A stretch of 64,000 nt of DNA from Agriotes lineatus (lineage: Eukaryota; Arthropoda; Insecta; Coleoptera; Elateridae): NCBI GenBank assembly GCA_940337035.1, contig CALNHX010002799.1, forward strand, positions 1 to 64,000. The letters run 5' to 3'. Shown in pieces: positions 23,501-31,920 of the stretch; the stretch's first letter is position 1; every line of letters begins with the position of its first letter. Under the pieces are notes generated by a model that was not told the origin of the DNA, did no database searches, and worked only from the letters and a program-made list of their open reading frames with translations. A program made the position numbers and the translations under genes.

Positions 23501-26500
23501 TTTTGTTAAAAATTATTTATGCAAAAAAATATGTATCTTCAATTTTTCACTTCGCAAAATTAAATACAGTAGTTGATTCTGGAACTTTAGGGTGATCGTT
23601 ATTTCAAATTGCAAGATTGCCTTGTACCATTTAGTTGCTTAGTCATAACCAGGTTAACTTCGCCGCATACGTACCTGTACAAACAAAGGGCGAAATTCCA
23701 TAGCTGATGTTTTCAAATTCGTCTACTAATTACCTATATTTTGTTCCAAAACAAGATTATTGTCGTAAACGGTACTGAGTAACAACAATTTAGTTTGTTC
23801 AATAAGGAATTTTAAAAAAGATCCATAATACGTAATTATTTATTAAGAAAAATAATGTGAGCAAACAATATCCTTCTTAACTACAATTACAATATATCAG
23901 TTGCACCAAAACATTTCAGTTAAAATAATTTGGTTATTTGGCACCAAACGTAAGGACGCATTGAGCTAACTCGGTTATAAATAGAAGCTTCGTCGCAGGT
24001 AATAGATTAACAGATAAGGCACTTACAGAAATAAGCCACTTCCGAAATTGACTTGTACAAAACAAAGTGGTGGGTGTATCTACAGTTCCCTAAATATTTT
24101 TTTCAAGGCGCTACAGAAAAATTCACCTCGCTCGCTAGAGAAATGTATGAGCTCTCGTAAGCCGTCTTAAGTAACATATTTGACAGTGAATAAAAATAAT
24201 AACCTTGAAATCGATACAAATATCAAGATTTTGTGCTGTGTTTGGGTGTTCAAATAGAAGTAACCGAGAGACGGAAAAGAAATATTTTGGATTTCCTGGT
24301 GTGCGAGATAGATGTGGAGATATTCCTGAGGGTATAAAAAGTAGAGAGTTGTGGGTGAAGGCCCTCCAAAGAGCAGATTTGACACCACAAAAGATTAGAT
24401 TTGCTTCAGTTTGTTCAGACCACTTTCTAATAGATAATGCATTTCTATTACCAAAATGTCTCGATTGATTAATTGGAATCAATTTGGAATTTCCAGAAAG
24501 ACTGGTGGCATCTGGTGATTTAATTAATCCAGACTACGTGCCAACACAAAAATTTGGCTATGTATCTAGTATGACAGCCACGTCTGGAGCACCAAGCAGG
24601 CACAGTAGGGCTCAAAAGAAGCTTATAGAAAGAGGCAGTGAGGTAATAACAAATTAGGCACCTAAAGTTATAGAGTTATTTAAAAATTAATTCAAAAACA
24701 CCTCCACTTTCCAGATAGTTCACTCACAGAGGGTAGTTACTACTCACCCATGGATCACAATAGTCGTAAATAACACAATAAATCCATAATAGGTATTTAC
24801 GTTTTGCAAATTACGCGAGTTAAACAATATCGCATATTTCATAAAGTATAACGTACAAATTTTCGTCAGAATTATTTACTCTATTTGATGAATAACGTTC
24901 CTCACACTACATCACAGAATCAGATGGGCGCATGGCCATCGTTACTAAAGATTGCATGTCGAATTTTCACAAGTCATAATAATTCACCAATAAGTAGTAG
25001 TACCTTCTGATATTGAAAACTCTGCTAATGCTGCCATGGGTAGTTTAATACTTACTGTAATTAACAAAGTATTGTTTTAATTGTATGAAGATATGATTAG
25101 GTGGGAAACGTGGCCAGTTATATAAAGTTATTACACAAATTATTACTTTACATAAATCACTAACTTAATTACTTATAAACTAAACTACACGTATGTCTAA
25201 AACGTTATCGAATTTTGCCTAAAAAATCAAAAATTACTACAAGTCTCCTAACAAACCATACAGTTGTTGGGAGACCTATGACTTCACTGTGACGTACTTA
25301 GGAATTATACTATGAAACTACCTGCAATTTAACAAAAATGGCCCTTGCATTTTAAAATTGCATAATAGTAGTCTAGCCGGTACTGGCTCTTTTAATTTAA
25401 TTTAAATGCTTAAAGAGATTTTCTACAATTGCCAGGCTGATACTGGCTCCAGGCAGCTCAGAATGCCAAGGTATCATTAATTCACTTAAGTTAAGTAACC
25501 CAGAGAAAGTACACAGAATAAATTCATAAGCTTATAATTCGTCTAGCTAGTAATAGAATTAAATTGTATTCATGAAGGTAAAATAAAAATGTAACAATGT
25601 TTATAAACAACTAAATCAGGAACTCTTTGGTCTCGCGTCTCGGCCGGCGGATTCTAGACGGTGTCAGTTACTTTCGGGACAACCCCAGTATAGAATAGTC
25701 CTAATGTCTCGCAGGCTGCTCATCTGACCTACTAACAGAAATGACGGCTTTTAGCGGTGACCGCCAACAATGGCGGTGGTGTGTAAGCGAAATTTGGTTT
25801 TTAATCTTTCAAGCGGGCAGAATTACATTTAATAAATTCATACCTGGTGCTGCTGACGTTATTGGGTCTTGCAGGTGTGCAGAACGTGCAGGATCTTTGA
25901 GCGGCCGGTTCGGAGCTATCTTGTTTACCTTATGCAGCTACCTGCAGGAAACCTTGAAAGTTCACGTAAGCGATTTATGCAAGAATTAAAGCCGATCCTC
26001 GCAGGCGGCAGTCCCCGTAGAGTGGCTCAAAATTTAAACGTGCGTAACTGCGAACGCCGGCCTCTTGCGATGCAGCCTCGCGCTGCGGAGAAATACGGGC
26101 TGGACTTTCTTGTGTGCGTTTTAAGCAGTACTTGTGTTAAGCCGCTCAGGTCGCAATTAGTGGTTTTAATTCCATCTGTTTCGGTGTTTCGACTCGTAGA
26201 AATTGGCCGCCGATACTTTAAGCGTCCTCTGAGTGAACGGGACCTGGCGGAATAATTTACAGGAGTCTCTTGCCGATGAGCGTATTGCCCCCCCTGACAA
26301 GACGGTTTAGGGGCGGATTAACTCGAAGAGCCTGGAGGCCCTCCTGAGCAAAATCCGGTGAGAAGAACCGGGAAAATTCTGTTTTAAAATGACTTCGGTA
26401 TATAGCCCGAGCTGGCGTAATCAGCGACTCAATCCGGTGCGTTGGAGTAGGGGATCTTTTCTTTGGATGCGCGGCGGTGTACCTGCGACTCTCCGCGATG

Positions 26501-28104
26501 ACGTCGCTTATCGCCTTCCACGCGGACCAAAGATGTAGCGCTTCGATTCATAACGTGCTTTACGCCATGAGAGAACGCGCGAATTCATTTTTAATTCTAA
26601 AATCGTGTTCGCGCTGGGCGAAACGTTACAGTAGACACTCTGAACTGAAGTCGACCCTTCCGCATTTAAAAATGCTGCTGCTACAGGCACTTTTGAAATG
26701 ATATAGCCAGTTACCATGTAATTATTTTTTAATGCCTGATAAAGCTTGTCTATTGCCAACCTTCTTGAGGATGCAGGTTTTGCGTCTTGAGGTATTTAAA
26801 GGAACATTTGCGATAGGGGAGACTCCCACTGACTCGTTTCCAGTTCCATAAGCATTGGTTAACTAATAGAGTGTATGAGTAATGGTAGATATTGAATTTT
26901 ATGATAGCTCTTCAATTTTTTGCTTTTTCTATAAACAATTAGCTTAGCAGATTTTTCAGGAATGGTGATTGACTAATGCTTTGTTAAATTCCAGATTGTA
27001 GCCAGTACTGTAATCATATCATCAATGTGTTTTACCCAGAGTCCTAAAAACTTTAAGCCTAAGACCAGGCATATATTTGAAAAAGAAAAATCACATCTGA
27101 GAAGGAAACTGAGGAAAAGCATGAACAAATCCTTAGGGGATCTCTCTGACACTGAAGAATTCGATAAAAGCTTTTCATCTCCACATAATTCCACGCCCAA
27201 ATCCCAAAGTAGCTTTCATACTCACAGTAGCTCTATAGGATCTTGCCTGAACGATACTACTCCAGTGCCAAAAAGTCGTAAGTTCAAAGCACATCCAGCA
27301 GGAATTTTAGAAAACCACAAAGCTCCCAAGCCTTTCTGTGATACGAGTTCCATAACCACTGCCAGGGACAGCCTAAACCAATCCTTTACAAGCGCCAGGA
27401 GTTGCATCAGTGACCGGACGTCACTAGCAGACACTGCCAGCAATTTTAACAGCTCATTTTTGAAACAAACTCCACCTACAAATTCAAACATGGATCTCGA
27501 TATCGATATAAGCTTGAACAAATTGCACTTAGGCAATCCTCTAGCTGTAAAGGCCCCTAGCGTCAATGCATTCTGCATAAACACTAATGTCAACCGGCCT
27601 AGGCCAGTGATTTCGCCTGCGAAGCTGAGAAATGTGACGCAGAATTCGTGGGTAGCTGGAGGGTTTTGGCGCGATTGCAATGGCGTTTTAATGCCTGTTA
27701 GTAATTTTAGTAATATCAGCCGCTCCTCCAGCCAAACTTCCGGTTTTGTTTCACAAACGGGTCCAATCGAAGCAAATTATTTTAACTCACTGCCGTCTTC
27801 TGTAAATAATTCCATTTGTGGTGATCCAGAATGTAACTCGGTTTTATCCGAGCCAATGTTCGACTTCAACGGTAGTAACATGATGCAGGCTAGAAATTTT
27901 AATTGTTATTCTAGGGTAGTGTATCAAAATGGGATGAGAATATATCATCCTGTGTTAAATAACGAACAGTTAGTTTATATTTCACCTAATTGCCTGCAGC
28001 CATATAATAGCGTATGTGACATGTATCTCAATAAAGGTGTGGTCGGCAATGCAGACTCGCCGCATAATAGTATTTCACCAGTTATGCAAAAGAAATATTT
28101 CTAA
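14508..28104 (+). CDS. TMEM201: TMEM201 / Samp1 / Ima1 homologue, inner nuclear membrane protein
   Basis: Five exons, all with GT-AG introns and matching phases: 14508-14605, 14659-14776, 14831-15036, 15087-15804 and 26995-28104. They encode 749 aa (human TMEM201: 666). Residues 6-30 form an N-terminal membrane segment. The Ima1 N-terminal zinc-binding domain follows, with four CxxC motifs: C42WFC45, C61PTC64, C108HLC111 and C151SVC154, including CPTCLQYNGF and NGDYNK. Further hydrophobic segments lie near 205-224, 240-258, 324-341, 351-366 and 381-395. The 350-residue tail is basic then Ser-rich, with SPAKLRNVTQNSWVAGGFW (residues 587-605) and SRSSSQTSGF (622-631). Family members connect the nuclear envelope to the cytoskeleton through LINC complexes. 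Introns 1-3 are 50-54 bp. Intron 4 (15805-26994) is 11,190 bp and full of transposons. A 50-bp third intron was preferred to a 28-bp alternative because it restores VEHFQKQLDKAYKLC. Confidence 0.92.
15805..16179. other. Start of TMEM201 intron 4, no element recognised
   Basis: This stretch follows the GTAAGT donor. No repeat boundary or exon-like segment is evident. Confidence 0.4.
16180..16456. mobile_element. MITE with about 40-bp inverted ends in TMEM201 intron 4
   Basis: The left end has GTAGAGTCCGCTCAACGTAA and the inverted right end GTAGAGTCCACCCAACGTAA. Both continue into GATAGGGACAGGCACGTCA. About 37 of 40 positions match. The interior is GC-richer than the flanks and contains CCCATTGGG and several GACGTCA-like cores. 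A TSD cannot be fixed with confidence, so the superfamily is left open. Confidence 0.7.
16457..16882. other. No feature recognised (intron 4)
   Basis: AT-rich sequence with 'ctggaaat' and 'gaaatttc' variants repeated near 16710-16790. No gene is seen. Confidence 0.35.
16891..17550 (+). mobile_element. hAT deletion derivative keeping a terminal exon
   Basis: Ends TAGTGATGT (16891) and the inverted TAGTGATGT (17542-17550) are flanked by perfect 8-bp duplications 'gtaattat' at 16883-16890 and 17551-17558. Both sides carry dense AAAAGTTTCATGAAAAGTTT-type subterminal motifs in both orientations (16905-17045 and 17460-17540). Between them lies an acidic C-terminal coding segment (about 17053-17271) preceded by an AG acceptor. 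This is the pattern of an internally deleted hAT transposon. Confidence 0.85.
17053..17271 (+). pseudogene. Acidic C-terminal exon of a presumed hAT transposase
   Basis: After a TTACAG acceptor-like site, the frame reads QIASEVKTKQPKIHEIDDDE and then a Glu/Asp/Ser-rich tail, ending NNE and TAA at 17269-17271. It is framed by hAT subterminal repeats. No BED finger or catalytic motif survives, so the assignment rests on context. A captured host exon is an alternative. Confidence 0.4.
17660..18015 (-). mobile_element. RTE-type LINE C-terminal fragment
   Basis: Right to left, the minus frames read MERWMLGITIMNKVQNEELR, TGVTDVVTRIANLKWKWTGH and, after a frameshift near 17850, ECREEWKRLGEVYAQKWTQM. 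These are the standard C-terminal motifs of RTE/BovB reverse transcriptase proteins. About 115 codons remain, with stops inside. Confidence 0.75.
18020..18640. other. No feature recognised (intron 4)
   Basis: AT-rich intronic sequence. The minus frames at 18296-18627 are short and have no known motif. Confidence 0.35.
18645..19740. repeat. Duplicated and inverted repeat units with (ATT)n starts
   Basis: The motif (ATT)n followed by 'ataaa(g/a)t...gtttcacttct' and 'cttattttctgat' occurs at 18649-18745, again in the same direction at 19190-19265, and inverted at about 19610-19720. The 'accata/accttactgcaatcaaaa' stretch likewise appears twice (about 19069 and 19343). These are copies of one unknown element; one of them was split by the palindromic MITE at 18747-19022. 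Confidence 0.55.
18747..19022. mobile_element. Palindromic MITE (TA TSD), shares its core with 47255-47514
   Basis: The ends ACGGGTGTCTTAAAATGAAT and inverted ACGGGTGTCTTAAATTGAAT are flanked by TA (18745-18746 and 19023-19024). The arms stay complementary for about 130 bp, so the whole element is one large hairpin. The central 100 bp (TGTCAAATTCAAGGTTAG and its inverse) is shared with the element at 47.25 kb, although the outer ends differ. Confidence 0.8.
19745..20559. other. No feature recognised (intron 4)
   Basis: Short moderate-GC stretches near 19885-20060 occur, but no gene or repeat end could be defined. Confidence 0.35.
20570..20850 (-). pseudogene. Mariner-type transposase C-terminal fragment
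   Basis: On the minus strand the sequence reads SCDLTPLDYFL (about 20790-20822), then GYVKLHVYVDKPETIEHLDA, then QPDLLQRVCENWTSRL and ASRGGHMPEIIFK. D-x(2)-PLDYFLWG is the last catalytic block of mariner-like transposases (here the W codon is TGA). The ENWTSRL...GGHMPEIIFK tail is standard for an insect IS630/Tc1/mariner lineage. The first two catalytic blocks are missing. Confidence 0.75.
20861..21154. other. No feature recognised (intron 4)
   Basis: AT-rich sequence without a supported reading frame. Confidence 0.35.
21155..21410 (-). pseudogene. Crypton-like tyrosine recombinase, C-terminal catalytic fragment
   Basis: Right to left, the minus strand reads HGTFCLRRTSATLLAESGAD (an HxxR box, with a frame change near 21345), then TLKRHGRWHSTTIEEAYVEE, which carries the H..W and the tyrosine nucleophile, then SIENK. 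The box order R, H/W, Y is that of tyrosine recombinases. FRRTSAT...LKRHG-W-SST-EGYV-ES is what eukaryotic Crypton-type proteins and their domesticated relatives look like. A matching N-terminal piece lies at 21640-21740. Confidence 0.6.
21424..21545. mobile_element. Tigger/pogo-like terminal fragment
   Basis: CAGTCAGACCTCGCCGTTCG stands right after TA (21422-21423) and continues CGGG. CAGT...CCTCG...TTCGCGG ends are typical of Tigger/pogo elements. 'gccgtt(t/c)gcgga' recurs twice more before 21545. No opposite end was found. It separates the two tyrosine recombinase pieces. Confidence 0.5.
21569..21760 (-). pseudogene. Crypton-like tyrosine recombinase, N-terminal fragment
   Basis: The minus frame contains FQEASEAVSNLLPLKLKEKY followed by KRCYDIFNQ. 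EAS..V.NLLP.KSKEKYE..Y..F is the usual opening of the SAM-like DNA-binding part in Crypton-type recombinases. It lies 5' of the catalytic fragment at 21155-21410 on the same strand. The middle of the gene is missing and a Tigger-like fragment lies between. Confidence 0.5.
21827..22392 (-). mobile_element. Solo LTR of a retrotransposon (minus orientation)
   Basis: Read on the minus strand, the 566-bp unit starts TGTAACGAGC and ends CGTAAAAACGTAACA, the TG...CA borders of an LTR. It contains a TATA box (TATAAATACACGG, about 22137-22149) about 250 bases upstream of AATAAA (about 21884). Its first half is GC-rich and its last part AT-rich, typical of U3-R-U5. No primer-binding site, polypurine tract or internal genes flank it, hence a solo LTR. 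No target duplication is recognisable, so the borders may have decayed. Confidence 0.6.
22393..22966. other. AT-rich intronic stretch with a weak hairpin
   Basis: Around 22525-22570 an imperfect inverted repeat (TTAATCAACTCG...CGCTCGTTAATTA) surrounds a GC-rich tip. Nothing else is recognised. Confidence 0.35.
22967..23130. repeat. Array of about ten 12-mers in mixed orientation (GGCAGATAA palindromes)
   Basis: The 12-mer AGCGGCAGATAA or its inverse TTATCTGCCGCT occurs about ten times in 160 bases, at about 22967, 22981, 22998, 23014, 23033, 23049, 23066, 23085, 23101 and 23115. Spacers are 2-10 bases, often GACGA. Adjacent inverted pairs make many nested hairpins. This is not a CRISPR: the organism is eukaryotic, the units alternate in strand and there are no 30-base spacers. 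Confidence 0.85.
23205..23338. repeat. Fold-back element related to the GGCAGATAA array
   Basis: Arms of about 45 bp are inverted copies (TATGTTATTCGGAGCAAAAG on the left; the inverse of the right reads TATGTTATTAGGAGCAAAAG). Both continue into TTTATGTGGC and end in GGCTG. The loop contains TTATCTG and CGGCAGATAA, the motif of the neighbouring array. Confidence 0.7.
23339..24200. other. No feature recognised (intron 4)
   Basis: AT-rich sequence. A single ACTTCCGAAATTG motif near 24040 recalls the 13.2 and 42.05 kb hairpins but is not paired here. Confidence 0.35.
24205..24655 (+). pseudogene. THAP-domain protein fragment with an internal stop
   Basis: The plus strand encodes CAVFGCSNRSNRETEKKYFG, FPGVRDR, SRELWVKALQRADLTPQKIR and FASVCSDHF. 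This is a THAP zinc finger (C2CH: the CAVFGC pair, then CSDH about 50 residues later, with the conserved W and FP). A stop after LPKCLD (24466-24468) is followed in frame by EFPERLVASGDLINPDYVPT and a GAG|GTAATA donor-like end at about 24643. THAP fingers occur in P-element transposases and in host regulators. In an intron, on its own and with a nonsense codon, a dead P-like element exon is the simplest reading. Confidence 0.7.
24661..25625. other. No feature recognised (intron 4)
   Basis: AT-rich intronic DNA. No transposon end, reading frame or structured repeat was found. Confidence 0.4.
25626..26700. other. GC- and CpG-rich island of unknown nature inside intron 4
   Basis: About 1.1 kb is clearly richer in GC and CpG than anything else in the intron. 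Plus frames of 82, 128 and 74 codons exist (25741-25989, 25869-26255, 26477-26701) but show no known motif and mutually overlap. GC content by itself lengthens stop-free runs, so I do not call them genes. The phrase GCAGGTG(T/G)GCAGAACG also occurs near 36937. An alternative promoter or first exon of TMEM201, or the remains of a GC-rich element, would both fit. Confidence 0.5.
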
Positions 28105-28948
28105 ATTGAATGAAACCAACGTGATACAAATATAAATGCAACAAAAAAAGAATTCTACAATCTCTAACGTAATTTTAGACTACGAGGGTGGATACATATA
28201 TTCGTAGCTCGATTAACGAACAGTTGTTGCACAGTTTTGAAATTCTAATAATGCATCAATCTAACCTTGCTAGAAACGACTGGTAAAGGACAAATTTATC
28301 TGACATTTGTAAACATAGTTTTTGCACGTGAAAGATGGCTGTTATGGAGAAATTGCAAAAATGATTAAATTTGAAGTTTGTGCGATGTAGCAAGGTTATA
28401 GTGATGCATTAATAGAATTTCAAAATTGTGCAACATCTGCTTGTTAGTCGGGCTACGAATATATAAATCCACCCTCGTATAAAGTAGATAAGACTTAACA
28501 AGAAACTTTATCGAGGTTAAAAATTTGTGATAATTTTATTATAAGTTTAATTTAGAGTAAAGAACTGTATGCAGTGTATTTAATTAATTGTATGTTTTGA
28601 CTGCTTACGACTTAAAATACCCATCTTTTTTAATAAACTTATATAAAGTTGTATTAGTTGTTGAAACATGTTCAGTTTTTTTTCTGAAATGTATGTGTTA
28701 ACTGTTAGTTGTAATGTGAAGTGTATATATAAGTTTAGAATGTAATTACTAAGAATAATGACATATGTTCCGCATTTTGGTTAATTAAATTAATGCTCAC
28801 TGCCAAAATAGTTCCAGTAGGTATTTTGTAGTAGAATAGTTAGTTACACTGTGTACATCACTTTTCAAATCAATTCTTTATACCTCTAAATATTTAACTA
28901 ATTTAATGTGTATGTTCTTTTCTTTATAGTTGATCAAATTTGAATAAA
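28105..28948 (+). other. TMEM201 3' UTR region with two AATAAA signals
   Basis: After the stop codon the sequence contains an inserted MITE (28183-28477) and AATAAA hexamers at 28632-28637 and 28943-28948. Either could end the transcript. Using either would place the MITE in the mature 3' UTR. Confidence 0.5.
28183..28477. mobile_element. Mariner-type MITE in the TMEM201 3' UTR
   Basis: The ends CGAGGGTGGATACATATATT and inverted CGAGGGTGGATTTATATATT are flanked by TA (28181-28182 and 28478-28479). TACGAGGGTGG is a common mariner end. The arms remain complementary for about 95 bp, covering TGTTGCACA-TTTTGAAATTC and the CCTTGCTA region, with a spacer of about 100 bases. If transcribed it would form a long imperfect hairpin in the messenger RNA. 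Confidence 0.85.
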
Positions 28949-28950
28949 AA

Positions 28951-29329
28951 TTGTTTTCTTACGAATTGTTTTTAGTTCAGAGAGGTTGGGTGAAGTTATC
29001 CGGGTGCACATTTGAAGGTAAGTGTGTAAAAAAGTGATAAAGCTCATTGCTTGTTTTATATTGTGAGATCATTTAATTATTTCTATTTTTCTAAAACAAA
29101 TTTCTATGCCTAATTAAAAAGACAAATACGGGGAATCTTGCTTATCGAGAGATACATAAATGGTACAATTGGGGCAAAGTTGCTAAATTTTGTTCTGTAA
29201 TATGAAAAGAATGTATTGGTTTCTAATATAATGCAAAAAACTAGATTTTAAATTTTTGTTAACGCATTAGGGCACATGTTGAATTTAACTGTCATTGAAA
29301 TCGTTGATTTAACTGCCAACTTTTGTTTT
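28951..29329. other. No feature recognised
   Basis: AT-rich sequence between the TMEM201 3' end and the next LINE fragment. Confidence 0.4.
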
Positions 29330-29545
29330 TCTTCGTCAACTCTTAATCGTCCACTGCTGAACGTAAGCCTCTATTTTTTTCCACATTTTCCGATCCTGTG
29401 CTTTCTGTAGCCTATGAGTACCTGTTGTTTTTCTAATGTCATCTATTTATATCTTATTTGGTCTTTTTAAATCTTTTGTTTGCCTTGACCTGCATCTTAG
29501 CATTCTTGATATCCACCTATCTTGCTGATCTATGATGTAACCAAT
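29330..29545 (-). mobile_element. RTE-type LINE C-terminal fragment
   Basis: On the minus strand, QDRWISRMLRCRSRQTKDLK is followed by IDDIRKTTGTHRLQKAQDRK and EAYVQQWTI. This matches the terminal region of RTE-like reverse transcriptase proteins (DDIRK..G..W...AQDR..W....EAYVQQW). Stops and frameshifts are present. About 70 codons are left. Confidence 0.65.
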
Positions 29546-29877
29546 CTTCTATTATTTAAAAAAAATGAAATTACATAACGTTAGTGAAACTATAAAACAA
29601 AGCAGCTTTTATTTGTTTCAATGTTTTATGCTATATATACACTTGACACTTTTATGTCTAGAGAAGGTCTATAGACCAGATGTTCGTGTCTCTACACCGA
29701 TGAGAGCAGTATCGTTAGACCAGACATTTGATCTAATGACACCATTCTATGGACTGAGTACTTTACCGTATCATCATTAAAAGCAATTCATGTCGAAACC
29801 TGATCAAGGTGTACAAGATTCTTGGAAATTTTTGCTATAACAATTACTGTTGAAGGTTTTAGCATAATTATTTGTTA
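29546..29877. other. No feature recognised
   Basis: The plus frame at 29565-29780 has no known motif and no splice support. Confidence 0.35.
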
Positions 29878-30500
29878 CTAGCTGGCTCTGCAAACGTTCT
29901 GCCCAAAAATAATTCGTCTCTGAAACCCCGTTTAACCACTATAGAATTTTAATTTTATATCATGTCCATCGTCTTGGACTTAAAAATGTATGCCATTTTC
30001 TAGCTGTAACCCGCGACTTCGTACGCGCGAGGTTCGTTATTTGTGTATTAAATAATGACTAATTATTTTCTGTCATCCCATCCCATCCCCGTCCCCGTAC
30101 CGTCCCTTCTCGTCTCCTCCCCTACCATCCCATCCCATCCCTTCCCTCCCGTCCCGCCCTGACCCTTCCCGTCTCGTCCAGTCCCGTCCCTTCCCGTCTC
30201 GTCCAGTCCCGTCCCATCCCGGCAAACGTTCTGTCCAAAAATAATTTGTCTCTGAAACCCCGTTTAACCACTATAAAGTTTTAATTTTATGTCATGTCCA
30301 TCGTCTTGGACTTAAAAATAAATGCCGTTTTCGCAATCAACGTCCCAAAAAACCTCAATAACGACACCAATATCGATGTTTAGGCTTATTTACCCCATTT
30401 CACCCTCTAAGGGGTAGCGAACCCGACAGACGTTGTCCTGCCCGAACATTGATTTGCCTGCTATTAGCGGGTTCAGCAAACGTTTTTCCGATATTCGAAT
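29878..30500 (-). mobile_element. Helitron-like sequences, minus strand, two copies in tandem or nested
   Basis: Read on the minus strand, two 3' ends finish in CTAG: one at 30000-30003, preceded by the hairpin region GCGCGTACGAAGTCGCGGG, and one at 29878-29881. Stretches such as CGGGGTTTCAGAGACGAATT and 'aagtccaagacgatggacat' occur twice, at about 29890-29985 and 30225-30320. The body matches the plus-strand Helitron at 31921-32696, including CGAGGTTCGTTATTTGTGTA, the CCCGT-rich tract and the right-hand AACGTCCCAA(T/A)AAACCTCAA block. The 5' end is not defined. No Rep/helicase coding is seen. Confidence 0.65.
30067..30221. repeat. C-rich minisatellite (CCCGTCC/CCCATCC units)
   Basis: Degenerate tandem repeats of 5-10 bases (CCCATCCCAT, CCCGTCCCTT, CGTCTCGTCCAGT) run for 155 bases within the minus-strand Helitron. 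They are the counterpart of the G-rich tract at 32330-32640. Confidence 0.8.
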
Positions 30501-31407
30501 TTTCGATTTCTTTCATTTTAAAAACATGCTAATAGCTACAACTATTTTCATTATCCGTAGCGCGCTGGTCATCATTGCGGTTCGCACGTAAAGTAGATAC
30601 TCGCGCGGCTGACTCGTCGTGCCTTTGGCATTATAACGGACACTAGAAAAAGACACGGAATTGTTTTCACAATCACTTGTGCACAAACCAAATTTGAATG
30701 TCTGACTGACTGACTGCGACAACTTATGTAAAGCATTTGGAATTACATCAACTATTAGGCTCTTTGCTATTAGTGTCTTATCTCTTCCGCTTTCGGTTAC
30801 CTGATGCGGATTATGACATGGGGAAACCCTTCAAACCATTAAGCACAGGTGTGACTGCAAATAGAAACAACACACTTTCGATATTTTCCAATTTTCCGGC
30901 TTTCCCTTTGGATTTTCTTAATTTTTCATTCCGTAAGAACCTTCTAGGCAGTATTAGAAAACTTAAAAAAAAGATGAATAAAATCGGTAAAGTCGTTATC
31001 AAGTTATGGCGTGACCAAGGGAAATAGGGATTCATTTTTGTATATATAGAGATTATATTTATGTAATTGTCCTTGGTTCGAATCTCGCGGGGGTGGGAAT
31101 TTTTCCGTAACCTTGGCGATTGGAATCAGGCACGGTGTTATATAACCCTTTTTCGAACGGTTATTACAATTAGTAAATTGAATATCTTAGTTAACAGAAG
31201 TAGTATCGAGAATAATGTATTAAACACTTACCTACCTTGTTGCTTTTGAATTACTTTCAAAATTGACATATCTCACTTATGAAAATATATGATTGAAATG
31301 ATGTCACTTGATTATTATTTAAAATAACCTCGGCTAGTCAGTTTATTGAGCAAATAAGAATCTATCTTCCCCAGCTGCATGAGTAAAGGTTATAATAATG
31401 AATCTCT
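30501..31407. other. No gene recognised; isolated B-box-like site near 31072
   Basis: A (GACT)n-like run at 30698-30718 resembles the start of the 31.9 kb Helitron. TTGGTTCGAATCTCGCGG (about 31072-31089) looks like a tRNA T-arm/B box, but no A box or stem is seen upstream. Nothing else is supported. Confidence 0.3.
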
Positions 31408-31920
31408 TTAAGCTGGTATGACACGATACTAAATTTTTGCGAAAATTTACGAATAAATTTTATAAAAAATTTACTAGTAAATTTTTTGCTTAAATTTGGC
31501 TTAACCAGAAAATTATACGTATGCAACGCATTCAATATTTTTTCGTAAATTTTGTTGTAAACCTGCGCAGTAGTCAAATATTTTAGGGATATTTATAATT
31601 TATATGCAGTAAAGTTGATAGAATGTCTATTTGGCACAGATAAACACAAACGTAACCTAAAAATTGTAAGATTAGCAGGAATTAATAAGTTGAGTTGAAT
31701 TTTATTTTATCATGAGCGACAGTGAAGATTTATATTTGTTATGTTATGTCGCAGAACAATACGGCTATGTGGTGTTAACCTTGTTTGTGGTCAATATTCA
31801 CTTTAAACTAGGGTCCCTAGATTTCTAACTAGTGTGAAGTTACCATCTGCGCAGATTTACGCGCATATTTATGTTTACGCCCAGATTATTTAGAGTGTTT
31901 CTAAATAATTTACGCATAAA

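Noticed and set aside
25741..26759. Several frames of 74-128 codons as candidate genes
   Set aside because: GC-rich DNA has few stops by chance; the frames overlap, lie on both strands and contain no known motif or splice support.
27222..27680. Minus-strand frame of 152 codons
   Set aside because: It is a shadow of TMEM201 exon 5.
31072..31089. B-box-like TTGGTTCGAATCTCGCGG as a tRNA gene
   Set aside because: No upstream A box and no cloverleaf; at best a SINE scrap.
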